Source: Streptomyces griseocarneus
GTDB lineage: Bacteria > Actinomycetota > Actinomycetes > Streptomycetales > Streptomycetaceae
Assembly (NCBI RefSeq): GCF_014655595.1
Contig: NZ_BNBL01000013.1
Span: forward strand, 62,001-126,000
DNA length: 64,000 nucleotides
Direction: 5' to 3'
Part shown: positions 53,385 through 61,227 of the stretch, piece by piece
How positions within the stretch are numbered: the first letter of the stretch is position 1
Layout of the letters: each line of letters begins with the position of its first letter
Position numbers and translations under genes: made by a program
The notes under the pieces: model-generated
Database searches by the model: none
What the model was told of the DNA's origin: nothing
The model's input: the letters and a program-made list of their open reading frames with translations, nothing else

Positions 53385-53398
53385 TCTTGACATCAAGA
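53385..53398. promoter_or_regulatory. MarR-type palindrome in the MarR-gene promoter
   Basis: TCTTGACATCAAGA, a 14-bp interrupted palindrome (arms TCTTGA/TCAAGA) containing a TTGACA -35-like hexamer. A TACACT box (53421-53426) ends 6 nt before the MarR start codon. Autoregulation by the encoded MarR protein is the natural inference. Confidence 0.6.
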
Positions 53399-53432
53399 GA
53401 CTTCATGTCGACAGACCAACTACACTGATCCC

Positions 53433-53930
53433 ATGGAGGACGAGGTCGATCGGCTGGTCGCGGCGTGGCGCCGAGAGCGCCCCGACCTCGACGTGGAACC
53501 ACTCGAAGTGCTCAGCCGGGTCAGCAGGCTCGCCCGCCACCTCGACCGGGCCCGGCGGCTGGCGTTCGCCGAGCACGAGCTCGAGCCGTGGGAGTTCGAC
53601 GTGCTCACCGCGCTGCGCCGGGCCGGCGACCCGTACCAGCTCTCGCCGGGACAGCTGCTGACCCAGACGCTGGTCACCTCCGGCACGATGACCAACCGCA
53701 TCGACCGGCTCGCCAAGAAGGGCCTGGTCCAGCGCGAGCCGGACCCCAGCGACCGGCGCGGCGTGCTCGTCCGGCTGACCGCCGAGGGCCGGGACCGCGC
53801 CGACCAGGCGCTCGCCGGGCTGCTCGCCCAGGAGCGGGCGATCCTCGCCGAGCTGTCCTCCGCACAGCGGGCCGATCTGGCCGGTCTGCTACGCCAGTTG
53901 ACCGCCCCGTTCGACAACGTCCCCGGCTAG
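53433..53930 (+). CDS. MarR-family transcriptional regulator
   Basis: 165 residues. Winged helix in the middle: 'LEPWEFDVLTALRRAGDPYQ' , 'LSPGQLLTQTLVTSGTMTNR', 'IDRLAKKGLVQREPDPSDRR' with wing 'GVLVRLTAEGRDRADQA'. The N- and C-terminal helices give the dimer interface. No cysteine is present, so it is not OhrR-like; the ligand is unknown. The TACACT box lies 6 nt before ATG, pointing to a leaderless mRNA. Its 3' end overlaps the convergent response-regulator gene by 42 bp. No transporter or enzyme gene is in tandem, so its targets are elsewhere or autoregulatory. Confidence 0.88.
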   Translation: MEDEVDRLVAAWRRERPDLDVEPLEVLSRVSRLARHLDRARRLAFAEHELEPWEFDVLTALRRAGDPYQLSPGQLLTQTLVTSGTMTNRIDRLAKKGLVQREPDPSDRRGVLVRLTAEGRDRADQALAGLLAQERAILAELSSAQRADLAGLLRQLTAPFDNVPG

Positions 53931-54695
53931 GTCCACCGGCCCCACCCCGGCCCGCCGCGCCAGCGCGACGGCGGCCAGCGTGGAGTGCACCCCGAGCTTG
54001 CCCAGCACGTTCTGCATGTGCGTGCGCACCGTGTGCGGGGAGAGGTAGAGGCGCTCGGCGACGGCCTTGCGGCCCAGGCCCGCCACCATGCAGCGCAGCA
54101 CCTCGCGCTCGCGCGGGGTGAGCGACTCCACCAGCCGTTCGCTCTCGGTGCGGTGCTTGCGCGCGGCCGTCAGCTCCCGCAGGACGCCCGTGAGCAGGGC
54201 GGGCGGCAGATGCGTCTCGTCCCGCAGCACGCCCCGTATCACCGCGAGCAGCCGCGAGAGCGAGCAGTCCTTGGCGACCCAGCCCCCGGCCCCCGCCTGC
54301 AGCGCTCCCGCCGCGCGCCGGGGGTCGTCGCGCTCGGCCAGCACGACCGTGCGCACGCCCGGGTGGCCCGAGCGCACCCTCGCCACCAGCGAGATGCCGT
54401 CCACCACACCCTCGGCCTGACCGCCCGGGCCGTCCACCGCGCCCGGCGCCCTCAGCTGCCCCGGCACCTGTGCGACGTCCGGTGCCACGGTGCCGAGGTC
54501 GGCGTCGATCAGCAGGACGTCGAAGCGCCGCCCTTCGCCCGCCGCGCGCTCCAGCGCGCGCAGGGCCGCCGGCCCGCTGCCGGCCGCCGAGACGTCCACG
54601 TCCTGCTCGGCCGCGAGGGCGGCGGCGAGCGACTCGGCGAAGATGCGGTGGTCGTCGACCACCAGTACCCGAATACGTGCCACAACCACCCCCAT
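53889..54695 (-). CDS. LuxR/NarL-family response regulator
   Basis: 268 residues. The receiver domain (about 6-130) has acidic pair D14-D15, phospho-acceptor D64 in 'VLLIDADLG', and the conserved Lys in 'GWVAKD'. An insertion of ~30 residues after D64 ('PDVAQVPGQLRAPGAVDG') lengthens it. The C-terminal LuxR HTH is 'LTPREREVLRCMVAGLGRKA', 'VAERLYLSPHTVRTHMQNVL'. No kinase gene is adjacent. ATG at 54695 is a tentative start; GTG at 54683 is equally possible. It shares 'VVDDHR' and flanking residues with the regulator at 58224-58943, on the other side of galTEK. Confidence 0.82.
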   Translation of the reverse strand: MGVVVARIRVLVVDDHRIFAESLAAALAAEQDVDVSAAGSGPAALRALERAAGEGRRFDVLLIDADLGTVAPDVAQVPGQLRAPGAVDGPGGQAEGVVDGISLVARVRSGHPGVRTVVLAERDDPRRAAGALQAGAGGWVAKDCSLSRLLAVIRGVLRDETHLPPALLTGVLRELTAARKHRTESERLVESLTPREREVLRCMVAGLGRKAVAERLYLSPHTVRTHMQNVLGKLGVHSTLAAVALARRAGVGPVDLAGDVVERGGQLA

Positions 54696-54978
54696 ATCCC
54701 GGAAGACGAGGGCAGTGCGGGTACGGCGCCCGACCCGGAGCCGCCGCCAACGCGCGCACGGCCGCCGCCGTGCCCTGACAACCACCCCGCCCCGGGCGTC
54801 GTACCTGCCTGTCTCGCCCCCTGATCAGCGTCGGCCCCCACCGACGCTGTGCATCAGGGTACGGCCGGGGTCCGGCGACGGAAGGCGATTGGCAAAACTG
54901 CCTGACCCCGCTGTTTATCGTGAGCTTTATGTTCAGTATTGGGGCGGTGAACGACTCGGAACGACGGCATGCCGAACA
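54696..54978. other. Spacer between galK and the response regulator
   Basis: 283 bp, no gene. It contains an AT-richer patch at 54910-54942 (CTGTTTATCGTGAGCTTTATG and CAGTATTGG), which may hold the response-regulator promoter. No clear terminator for galTEK is visible. Confidence 0.4.
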
Positions 54979-56133
54979 TCAGCCCACCCGCCGGGCGCCC
55001 TCCCCCGGTGCGACCGCGAAGATCCGCGGCGGCCGGTGGCCGGCGGCCGCGAAGGCGCCGGCGACGGCCCGCTGAACCTCCCCGGCGCCCGCCTCCTCGG
55101 TCAGCACCAGCGCCGAGCCCCCGAAGCCCGCCCCGGTCATCCGGGCCCCCAGGGCGCCCGCCTCCCCGGCCGCCGCGACCACCAGGTCCAGCTCCGGGCA
55201 CGAGACGCCGAAGTCGTCGCGCAGCGAGGCGTGCCCGGCGGTCAGCAGCGGCCCGGCCGCCCGCGGGTCACCCGCCTCCAGCAGCGCCGCCACCGCACCG
55301 ACGCGGTGGTTCTCGGTGACGACGTGCCGTACGAGCGGCCGCAGGCCCGCATCGCCGCGCAGCGCGTCGAGGGCGGCGGGCAGGTGTGCGTACGGCACGT
55401 CGCGCAGGGCGCGTACGCGTAAGCGCCGCGCGGCCGCCTCGCAGCCCGCGCGCCGCCGCGCGTATTCGCCGTCGCCGAGCGCGTGGGCGACCCGGGTGTC
55501 GGCCACCAGCAGCCGCAGGCCGTGGGCCGCCGGGTCGAAGGGGATCTGGCGCCGCGACAGGTCGCGGGTGTCGAGGTGCAGCGCGTGGCCCGCGACGCAG
55601 CACGCGGAGGCCGTCTGGTCCATGGCGCCGCAGGGGACGCCCACGAAGGCGTTCTCCGCGCGGCGCGCCAGCCGCGCGAGCCCGGGCAGGTCCGTGAACG
55701 GCCCGTACAGCCCGTCCAGCGCGAGGGCCGTGGCGACCTCCAGCGCCGCCGAGGACGACAGCCCGGCCCCGGCCGGCACCTCGCTCTCCACGTGCAGGTC
55801 CGCGCCGCCGGCCGCGTGCCCGGCCTCGCGCAGCGCCCACAGGACGCCGGCCGGGTAGGCGGCCCAGCCGCGCACCGCGCCGGGTGCGAGCCGGTCCGCG
55901 CGCAGCTCGACGACGCCGCCTCCGGCCGCCGCCGAGTGCAGCCGCAGCAGCCCGTCCCGGCGCCGGCGGGCGGCCACCCAGGTCAGGTGCGGCAGCGCGA
56001 GGGGCAGCACGAAGCCTTCGCTGATGTCCGTGTACTCGCCGATGAGGTTGACCCGGCCGGGCGCGGCCCACACGCCCTCGCAGGGGGCGCCGTGGACGGC
56101 CCGGAAGGCCTCGGCGGCCCGCCGGGCGCTCAC
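54979..56133 (-). CDS. galK: Galactokinase, with one in-frame TTA codon
   Basis: 384 residues. ATP-dependent phosphorylation of galactose (Leloir pathway). GHMP-kinase motifs: 'APGRVNLIGEYTDISEGFVL' at the N-terminus, 'VPAGAGLSSSAALEVATALA' as the nucleotide loop, and 'GARMTGAGFGGSALVL' near the end. Last gene of galT-galE-galK; the GTG start overlaps the galE stop (GTGA, 56130-56133), so translation is coupled. Codon 238 is TTA (minus strand, 55420-55422: CGC TTA CGC), a leucine codon that needs the bldA tRNA. It is the only TTA codon I found in the window's coding genes. Confidence 0.95.
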   Translation of the reverse strand: MSARRAAEAFRAVHGAPCEGVWAAPGRVNLIGEYTDISEGFVLPLALPHLTWVAARRRRDGLLRLHSAAAGGGVVELRADRLAPGAVRGWAAYPAGVLWALREAGHAAGGADLHVESEVPAGAGLSSSAALEVATALALDGLYGPFTDLPGLARLARRAENAFVGVPCGAMDQTASACCVAGHALHLDTRDLSRRQIPFDPAAHGLRLLVADTRVAHALGDGEYARRRAGCEAAARRLRVRALRDVPYAHLPAALDALRGDAGLRPLVRHVVTENHRVGAVAALLEAGDPRAAGPLLTAGHASLRDDFGVSCPELDLVVAAAGEAGALGARMTGAGFGGSALVLTEEAGAGEVQRAVAGAFAAAGHRPPRIFAVAPGEGARRVG

Positions 56134-57101
56134 CGGCCTCCCCGGGTCCGCCGGGCGAACTCCCAGGCGTCCGCGACGATCCCGGCCAGCTCCCGGCGCT
56201 CGGGCCGCCAGCCGAGGAGCTTGTGCGCCCGTTCGGCGGAGGCGACCAGCACGGCCGGGTCGCCGGCCCGGCGCGGGGCGGGCGTCTCGGGGACGGGGTG
56301 GCCGGTGACCGCGCGGGCGGTCTCGATCACCTCGCGGACGGAGAAGCCGCTGCCGTTGCCGAGGTTGCAGATCAGGTGCTCGCCGGGGCGGGCGGCGCCG
56401 AGGGCGAGCAGGTGGGCCTCGGCGAGGTCGGCGACGTGGATGTAGTCGCGCACGCAGGTGCCGTCCGGGGTGGGGTAGTCGTCGCCGTGGACCGAGACCG
56501 CCTCCCGCTCGCCGAGGGCGACCTGCAGGACGATCGGGATGAGGTGCGACTCGGGGTCGTGCCGCTCGCCGTGCCGGCCGTGCGCCCCCGCGACGTTGAA
56601 GTAGCGCAGCGACACGGCGGCCAGGCCGTGGGCCGCGCACTCGCCGCCGATCATGTGGTCGACCGCGAGCTTGGTGGCGCCGTAGGGGTTGGTGGGGCGG
56701 GTGGGGGCGTCCTCGGTGAGGGGGACGGTGTCCGGCTCGCCGTAGGTGGCGGCCGTGGAGGAGAAGACGAGGGTCCGCACGCCCGCCTCCCGCATGGCGT
56801 CGAGCAGCTCGAGCGTGCCGCCGACGTTGTTGCGCCAGTACTCCTCGGGCCGGGCCACCGACTCCCCCACCTGCGAGAACGCGGCGAAGTGCAGGACGGC
56901 GTCGTACGAGCCGTCCAGATGGCGCGCGGCGTCCTGGACGCGCCCCTCGATGAAGCGCGCGCCCTCGGGCACGGCGGTGCGGTGGCCCGTGGAGAGGTCG
57001 TCGAGCACGGTCACGGCGTGACCGGCCCGCAGCAGACGCGCCGCCACGACGCTGCCGACATAGCCCGCGCCACCGGTGACCAGGCAGTTCTTGCCGTTCA
57101 T
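56130..57101 (-). CDS. galE: UDP-glucose 4-epimerase
   Basis: 323 residues. Short-chain dehydrogenase fold, interconverts UDP-galactose and UDP-glucose with bound NAD+. 'CLVTGGAGYVGSVVAARLL' is the NAD loop; 'FSSTAATYGEPDTVPLTED' holds the Ser/Thr, and 'NPYGATKLAVDHMI' supplies the YxxxK catalytic pair. 'VSLRYFNVAGAHGRHGERHD' and 'PDGTCVRDYIHVADLAEAHL' are typical. Middle gene of the operon, with ATGA overlap to galT and GTGA overlap to galK. Confidence 0.96.
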   Translation of the reverse strand: MNGKNCLVTGGAGYVGSVVAARLLRAGHAVTVLDDLSTGHRTAVPEGARFIEGRVQDAARHLDGSYDAVLHFAAFSQVGESVARPEEYWRNNVGGTLELLDAMREAGVRTLVFSSTAATYGEPDTVPLTEDAPTRPTNPYGATKLAVDHMIGGECAAHGLAAVSLRYFNVAGAHGRHGERHDPESHLIPIVLQVALGEREAVSVHGDDYPTPDGTCVRDYIHVADLAEAHLLALGAARPGEHLICNLGNGSGFSVREVIETARAVTGHPVPETPAPRRAGDPAVLVASAERAHKLLGWRPERRELAGIVADAWEFARRTRGGR

Positions 57102-58144
57102 TCGCTCGCTACCTCTCGCAGTCGGCGCGCCGCGGCCTCGGGCGGCACATCGTTGATGAACACGTTCATGCCGGATTCCGAACCGGCGAGGAACTTCAGC
57201 TTTCCGGGAGCGCGGCGAATGGTGAAAAGCTCGAGGTGAAGGGCGAATTCACTCCTGTGGGGGTGGTGGAAGGGCGCCTGGTGCCAGGCGGCGACGTACG
57301 GCGTGGGCGGCTCGCCGGGGCCGAAGAGCCGGTCGAAGCGCCGCAGGAGTTCCAGGTGGATCCTGGGGAACTCGGTGCGTGCCGCGTCGTCGAGGGCGAG
57401 CAGGTCGGGCACCCGGCGGCGCGGGTGGAGGTGGACCTCGTAGGGCCAGCGGGCGGCGTGGGGCACGAAGGCCGTCCAGTGCTCGCCGGCGAGGACGACG
57501 CGGCGGCCGTCGGCGAGTTCGGCGGCCACGGTGTCGTCGAAGAGGTTCCGCCCGCCGGTGCGGGCGTGGTGGGCGGCGACGGAGTCGAGGACGTGTCCGG
57601 TGCGCGGGGTGACGAAGGGGTAGGCGTAGATCTGGCCGTGCGGGTGGCCGAGGGTCACGCCGATCTCGGGGCCGCGGTTCTCGAAGCAGAAGACCTGTTC
57701 GACGCCGTCCAGCGCGCCCAGTTCGGCGGTGCGGTCGGTCCAGGCCGCCAGGACGAGCGCGGCGCGGTCCTCGTCGAGGTCCGCGAAGGAGGCGTGGTGG
57801 TCGTCGGTGAAGCAGACCACCTCGCAGCGGCCCGTGCCGCCGGCCAGCGAGGGGAAACGATTCTCGAAGACGGCGACCTCGTAGTCGGCGGCCGGGATCT
57901 CGGTGGGCCGCCCGGGCCGGGAGGGGCACAGCGGGCACTGGTCGGCCGGCGGGTGGTACGTACGGGACTGGCGGTGGGAGGCGATGACGACGTCGTCGCC
58001 GAGCAGCGGGTCGCGGCGGATCTCGGTCAGGGAGCGCGGCGGCCGCAGCGGCCGGGGGTCGGCGGCGTCGCGCACGGCGTCGTCGCGGGAGTCGTAGTAG
58101 ATCAGCTCGCGGCCGTCCGCGAGCCGGGTCGCCGTCTTCTTCAC
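57098..58144 (-). CDS. galT: Galactose-1-phosphate uridylyltransferase
   Basis: 348 residues. Transfers UMP between UDP-glucose and galactose-1-P through a uridylyl-His. Zn-site 'CPLCPSRPGRPTEIP', 'VFENRFPSLAG', and the active-site 'ENRGPEIGVTLGHPHGQIYA' with the H-P-H motif. The second metal/His region is 'AAWHQAPFHHPHRSEFALHL'. First gene of galTEK. GTG at 58144 has GGAGG 4 nt upstream. Upstream, TTGACC (58205-58210, minus) may be the -35 of a galP1-like promoter; the -10 is poor. Confidence 0.95.
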   Translation of the reverse strand: MKKTATRLADGRELIYYDSRDDAVRDAADPRPLRPPRSLTEIRRDPLLGDDVVIASHRQSRTYHPPADQCPLCPSRPGRPTEIPAADYEVAVFENRFPSLAGGTGRCEVVCFTDDHHASFADLDEDRAALVLAAWTDRTAELGALDGVEQVFCFENRGPEIGVTLGHPHGQIYAYPFVTPRTGHVLDSVAAHHARTGGRNLFDDTVAAELADGRRVVLAGEHWTAFVPHAARWPYEVHLHPRRRVPDLLALDDAARTEFPRIHLELLRRFDRLFGPGEPPTPYVAAWHQAPFHHPHRSEFALHLELFTIRRAPGKLKFLAGSESGMNVFINDVPPEAAARRLREVASE

Positions 58145-58181
58145 GCCGCCTCCTCACACACCACCACACAGAAGCGAACAC

Positions 58182-58210
58182 AAAGAAGCACGACCGGACA
58201 GCCCGGTCAA
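58182..58210 (-). promoter_or_regulatory. Candidate galTEK promoter
   Basis: Minus strand TTGACC (58205-58210), 17-nt spacer, TTCTTT (58182-58187), 38 nt upstream of the galT start. Several TGTGTG-like repeats follow in the leader. In S. lividans galP1 is galactose-dependent; equivalence is inferred from position. Confidence 0.35.
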
Positions 58211-58223
58211 CGGTGCGCGTCGG

Positions 58224-58943
58224 CTACGGCGCCCCCGGGACGCCCCGCGGCGGAGCCTGCGGCGGGATCCGGCCGCCGCCGCTCGTGGCCCGGTCCAGCA
58301 GCCCCGTACGGGCGGCCAGGGCCGCCGCCTCCAGGCGGGAGCCCACCCCGAGCTTCATCAGGACGCGCTGGACGTGCGTACGGGCCGTGCTGGGCGCTAT
58401 CCCCATGCCCGCGGCGATCAGGCGGGTGTCCTCGCCCTCGGCGACCCGCACCAGCACCTCGACCTCACGCGGGGTCAGCAGCTGCAGCAGCCGGGCGCCC
58501 TCGTCGTCGGGCTGGGCGGCGGGGTTGAGCAGCTCGGCGAAGGAGCCCTGCAGCAGCTGGGGGTCGACGGCGGCCTCGCCCGCCCGGGCCTTCATCATGG
58601 CGCGCTCGACGCCCTCGATGCGTTCGTTGTGCCGTACGTAGCCGGAGGCGCCGGCGGCGAAGGCGGCCGCGATGCCCAGCGGGCTCGGCACCGGCCCGAG
58701 CACGACGACCGCGACCTGCGGCCGCTCGCGCTTGATGCGCACCACCGGGTCGAAGGCGCCCGGCTCGGCCGGGGCCGCGGTGCCCAGCAGGCACACCTCG
58801 GGGGCCCGGCTGATGACCAGATCGGCCGCCCCGGCGCTGGGCGCGGCTGCGGCCAGCACGCGGTGGCCGCGCAACTTCAGTGCCGAGGCGAGGGCCTCGG
58901 CCAGCAGACGATGGTCGTCGACCACCATGAGCCGCACGCCCAT
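58224..58943 (-). CDS. Atypical LuxR-family response regulator lacking the phospho-Asp
   Basis: 239 residues. N-terminal receiver-like domain ('RLMVVDDHRLLAEALASAL', D9-D10 present), but the usual phospho-acceptor Asp is replaced: 'PEVCLLGTAAP' has G54 where LLD is expected, and the conserved Lys is R104 ('SGYVRHNE'). It therefore cannot be phosphorylated at the normal site. The LuxR HTH is intact ('LTPREVEVLVRVAEGEDTRL', 'IAAGMGIAPSTARTHVQRVL'). It should bind DNA under other control, as do pseudo-receiver regulators such as RedZ or JadR1-type. It lies upstream of galT on the same strand, ending 79 bp before it. Confidence 0.87.
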   Translation of the reverse strand: MGVRLMVVDDHRLLAEALASALKLRGHRVLAAAAPSAGAADLVISRAPEVCLLGTAAPAEPGAFDPVVRIKRERPQVAVVVLGPVPSPLGIAAAFAAGASGYVRHNERIEGVERAMMKARAGEAAVDPQLLQGSFAELLNPAAQPDDEGARLLQLLTPREVEVLVRVAEGEDTRLIAAGMGIAPSTARTHVQRVLMKLGVGSRLEAAALAARTGLLDRATSGGGRIPPQAPPRGVPGAP

Positions 58944-59181
58944 GCGTTTCCCCCCTGTCGCCCGCTGCCGCCCTCTGCCCGCCCGCCCAGGTCTCCCGGC
59001 ACCCTCTTGCCCCCGGAAGCTACACGCTTGTTCGACGTTCCGCGCCCCTTACCGGTGAGAAGTCCCCCGGAATGCCGAAATCCCTGCCAATCACGTGTAC
59101 TTCGCGACTGAAACGGATCGTTCAGGCATGTACGCGCGATGGACAGGGATGCGGCTCGAGGCGTTCCTCAAACGATCAGTA

Positions 59182-61044
59182 TCAGCTTCCGCCGAAGATC
59201 ATGGTGAGGTACTCCTTGCCCAGGCTGTACGAGCTGGGCTTGTTGGCGTAGCTGCCGCCGAGGTAGAGCCGGCCCTGGGACCACAGGCCCTGGTGGATGC
59301 CGGGCGAGAGCCGCCCCTCGGTCTCGGCCGAGGAGTCCGGATTCCGCAGCAGCACATCGGTCTTGAACGACTTGGGGTCGATCCGGACCACGCTGCCGCC
59401 CTTGCGGTAGGTCGGCTCCTGGTAACCGATCGGGTAGCCGTCCTTGTCCACGCCGAGCGGCACCAGCGTGGAGCCGGGGGCGCCGTCGGCCTTGCCCTTG
59501 GACTGGCCGGTGGCCAGGTCGAAGCCGACGATCTCGTTGACGCGGCCGGGCTGCTGGGCGTTGCCGCTCTGGTGGTCCTCGGTGGGCAGGTAGAGCGTGT
59601 CCTTGGTGACGGCCAGCTTCTGGCAGCCCTCGACGTCGGTCGCGGGGCACTTCGGCGTGAACTTGCCGTTCTGCGTGGAGATCTTGCTGCGCAGCTTGCC
59701 TTCCTTGCCGCTGTTGTCGATCACCAGGAAGTCGGAGGCGGCGCTGCCGGTGGAGTCGCCCGCGTCGACCGCGATGATCAGCGGGTCGGTGGACGCCACG
59801 TGCACGTAGTTCAGGCCGGCCGGGACCTTGTACTCCGACTGGATCGCGCCCGACTGCGGGTTGAGGGTCTGCACCAGCATCTGGGGCTTGGAGTAGTCGC
59901 CGCAGCGGCGGACCGCGACGAGCTTGCCGCCGCCGCCGTAGCCGTCGTCACGGCAGTTGTCGCCGCTCTTGGGCTTCCACAGCTCCTTGCCGTCGGCCAG
60001 CGTCCAGGCGGCGCCGCCGCGGATGCCGCCCGCGGCCACCGTGCCGCCGCCGATGGTGACCTCGTCGAAGATGACGTCGTGGTCGCCGTCCTTGACGGTC
60101 TGCTGCCAGACCTTCTTGCCGGTGTTGATGTCGAGCACGACGACCTGGGTGCAGGGGCCGCCGTACTTGTGCTCGGAGCTGGGCTTGCCGTCCTTGACCA
60201 GCAGCGCGATCTTGCCGTCGGGCGAGGTCTGCTTGGAGCCCCAGCACAGCTCGCCGTCGAGCGGGTACTCCCACTTCTGGCCGCCGGACAGGCCATAGCC
60301 GTTGATCTTGTAGACGTCGGCCTTGGCGAAGGCCTTGTCGCTGACCCACATGCCCTTGACGGTGATCAGGTCGTCGACCTTGGGCGAATCGACGCTGAAG
60401 AGCAGCTTGCCGTCGACGGTCTTGGGCGCGGCGTTGCCGCCGCCCGCACCGCCCTGCTTGCCGGTGCCCTGGCTGTTGGAGCCGCCGTTCTTGGCCTCCT
60501 CGTCCTTGTCACCGCCCTTGGTGAGGAAGAAGAAGCCGGCGCCGGCGACCAGCACCAGCGCGACCACGGCGGCGATGATGATCATCATGCGCTGCCGGGC
60601 CTTGCCGTCGGGCGCGCCGCCCGGGGCGCCGCTGGGGAACTGGGCGGTGGGCGGGTACATCCCGAACTGCTGCTGCGCGTGCGGCGGGGCCGCGCCGAAG
60701 GCCTGGGTGGGCATGTCGGGCCGGCCCGGGACGCCGGGTCCGGGCTGCGCGGGGTATCCGTAACCGCCGGGAGGCGGCGGGGTCTGGGGTGCGCCGGGAG
60801 GCGGCGGCGGAGTCTGGGGTGCGCCCGGCGGGGGCGGCGGGGCCTGGGGGGCGCCCGGCGGCGGGGGCGGAGGGGCCTGCGGGTAGCCGTAACCGGGCTG
60901 CGTCGGAGGCTGCCCGGGCGGGGCGGGCGGAACCGACGGCGGGGCGCCGAAGCCGGGAGGCGGATCCTGTGGCGCGCCGAAGCCTCCGCCCGGCGGGACC
61001 GGCGGGCCCTGCGGTGGCTGTGGGGGCTGGGGCGGCTGTGACAT
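59182..61044 (-). CDS. Membrane-anchored PQQ-type beta-propeller protein with Pro-rich N-terminus
   Basis: 620 residues. Residues 1-150 are disordered and Pro/Gly-rich (PPPPPGAPQ repeats at about 56-90), followed by one TM helix (about 153-174, 'MMIIIAAVVALVLVAGAG'). The remaining ~440 residues lie outside the cell: a PQQ/WD-like propeller with 'VDGKLLFSVDSPK', repeated 'LDINTGKKVWQQTVKDGDHD'-like blades and Gly-Asp turns. No catalytic residues are evident; related proteins act as scaffolds or sensors. The Pro-rich cytoplasmic part may be a kinase target or docking site. ATG at 61044 has GAGGAAG upstream. Confidence 0.85.
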   Translation of the reverse strand: MSQPPQPPQPPQGPPVPPGGGFGAPQDPPPGFGAPPSVPPAPPGQPPTQPGYGYPQAPPPPPPGAPQAPPPPPGAPQTPPPPPGAPQTPPPPGGYGYPAQPGPGVPGRPDMPTQAFGAAPPHAQQQFGMYPPTAQFPSGAPGGAPDGKARQRMMIIIAAVVALVLVAGAGFFFLTKGGDKDEEAKNGGSNSQGTGKQGGAGGGNAAPKTVDGKLLFSVDSPKVDDLITVKGMWVSDKAFAKADVYKINGYGLSGGQKWEYPLDGELCWGSKQTSPDGKIALLVKDGKPSSEHKYGGPCTQVVVLDINTGKKVWQQTVKDGDHDVIFDEVTIGGGTVAAGGIRGGAAWTLADGKELWKPKSGDNCRDDGYGGGGKLVAVRRCGDYSKPQMLVQTLNPQSGAIQSEYKVPAGLNYVHVASTDPLIIAVDAGDSTGSAASDFLVIDNSGKEGKLRSKISTQNGKFTPKCPATDVEGCQKLAVTKDTLYLPTEDHQSGNAQQPGRVNEIVGFDLATGQSKGKADGAPGSTLVPLGVDKDGYPIGYQEPTYRKGGSVVRIDPKSFKTDVLLRNPDSSAETEGRLSPGIHQGLWSQGRLYLGGSYANKPSSYSLGKEYLTMIFGGS

Positions 61045-61227
61045 CAGCTTCCTCTTTACGCGCGGGTCCAGGACATGAATCCCGCCAGTGTGCGGCAGGC
61101 GAGCGGATGTTCTTTGTACCACCCGTTGCTGACAGCCCAAGAGCCGATCTCAGACGTATCCACCACCTGAGACCGGCCCGTGACGAGACTGTTGCGCTGG
61201 ACGATGCCGCGCGGCGCGCGGCACCCG

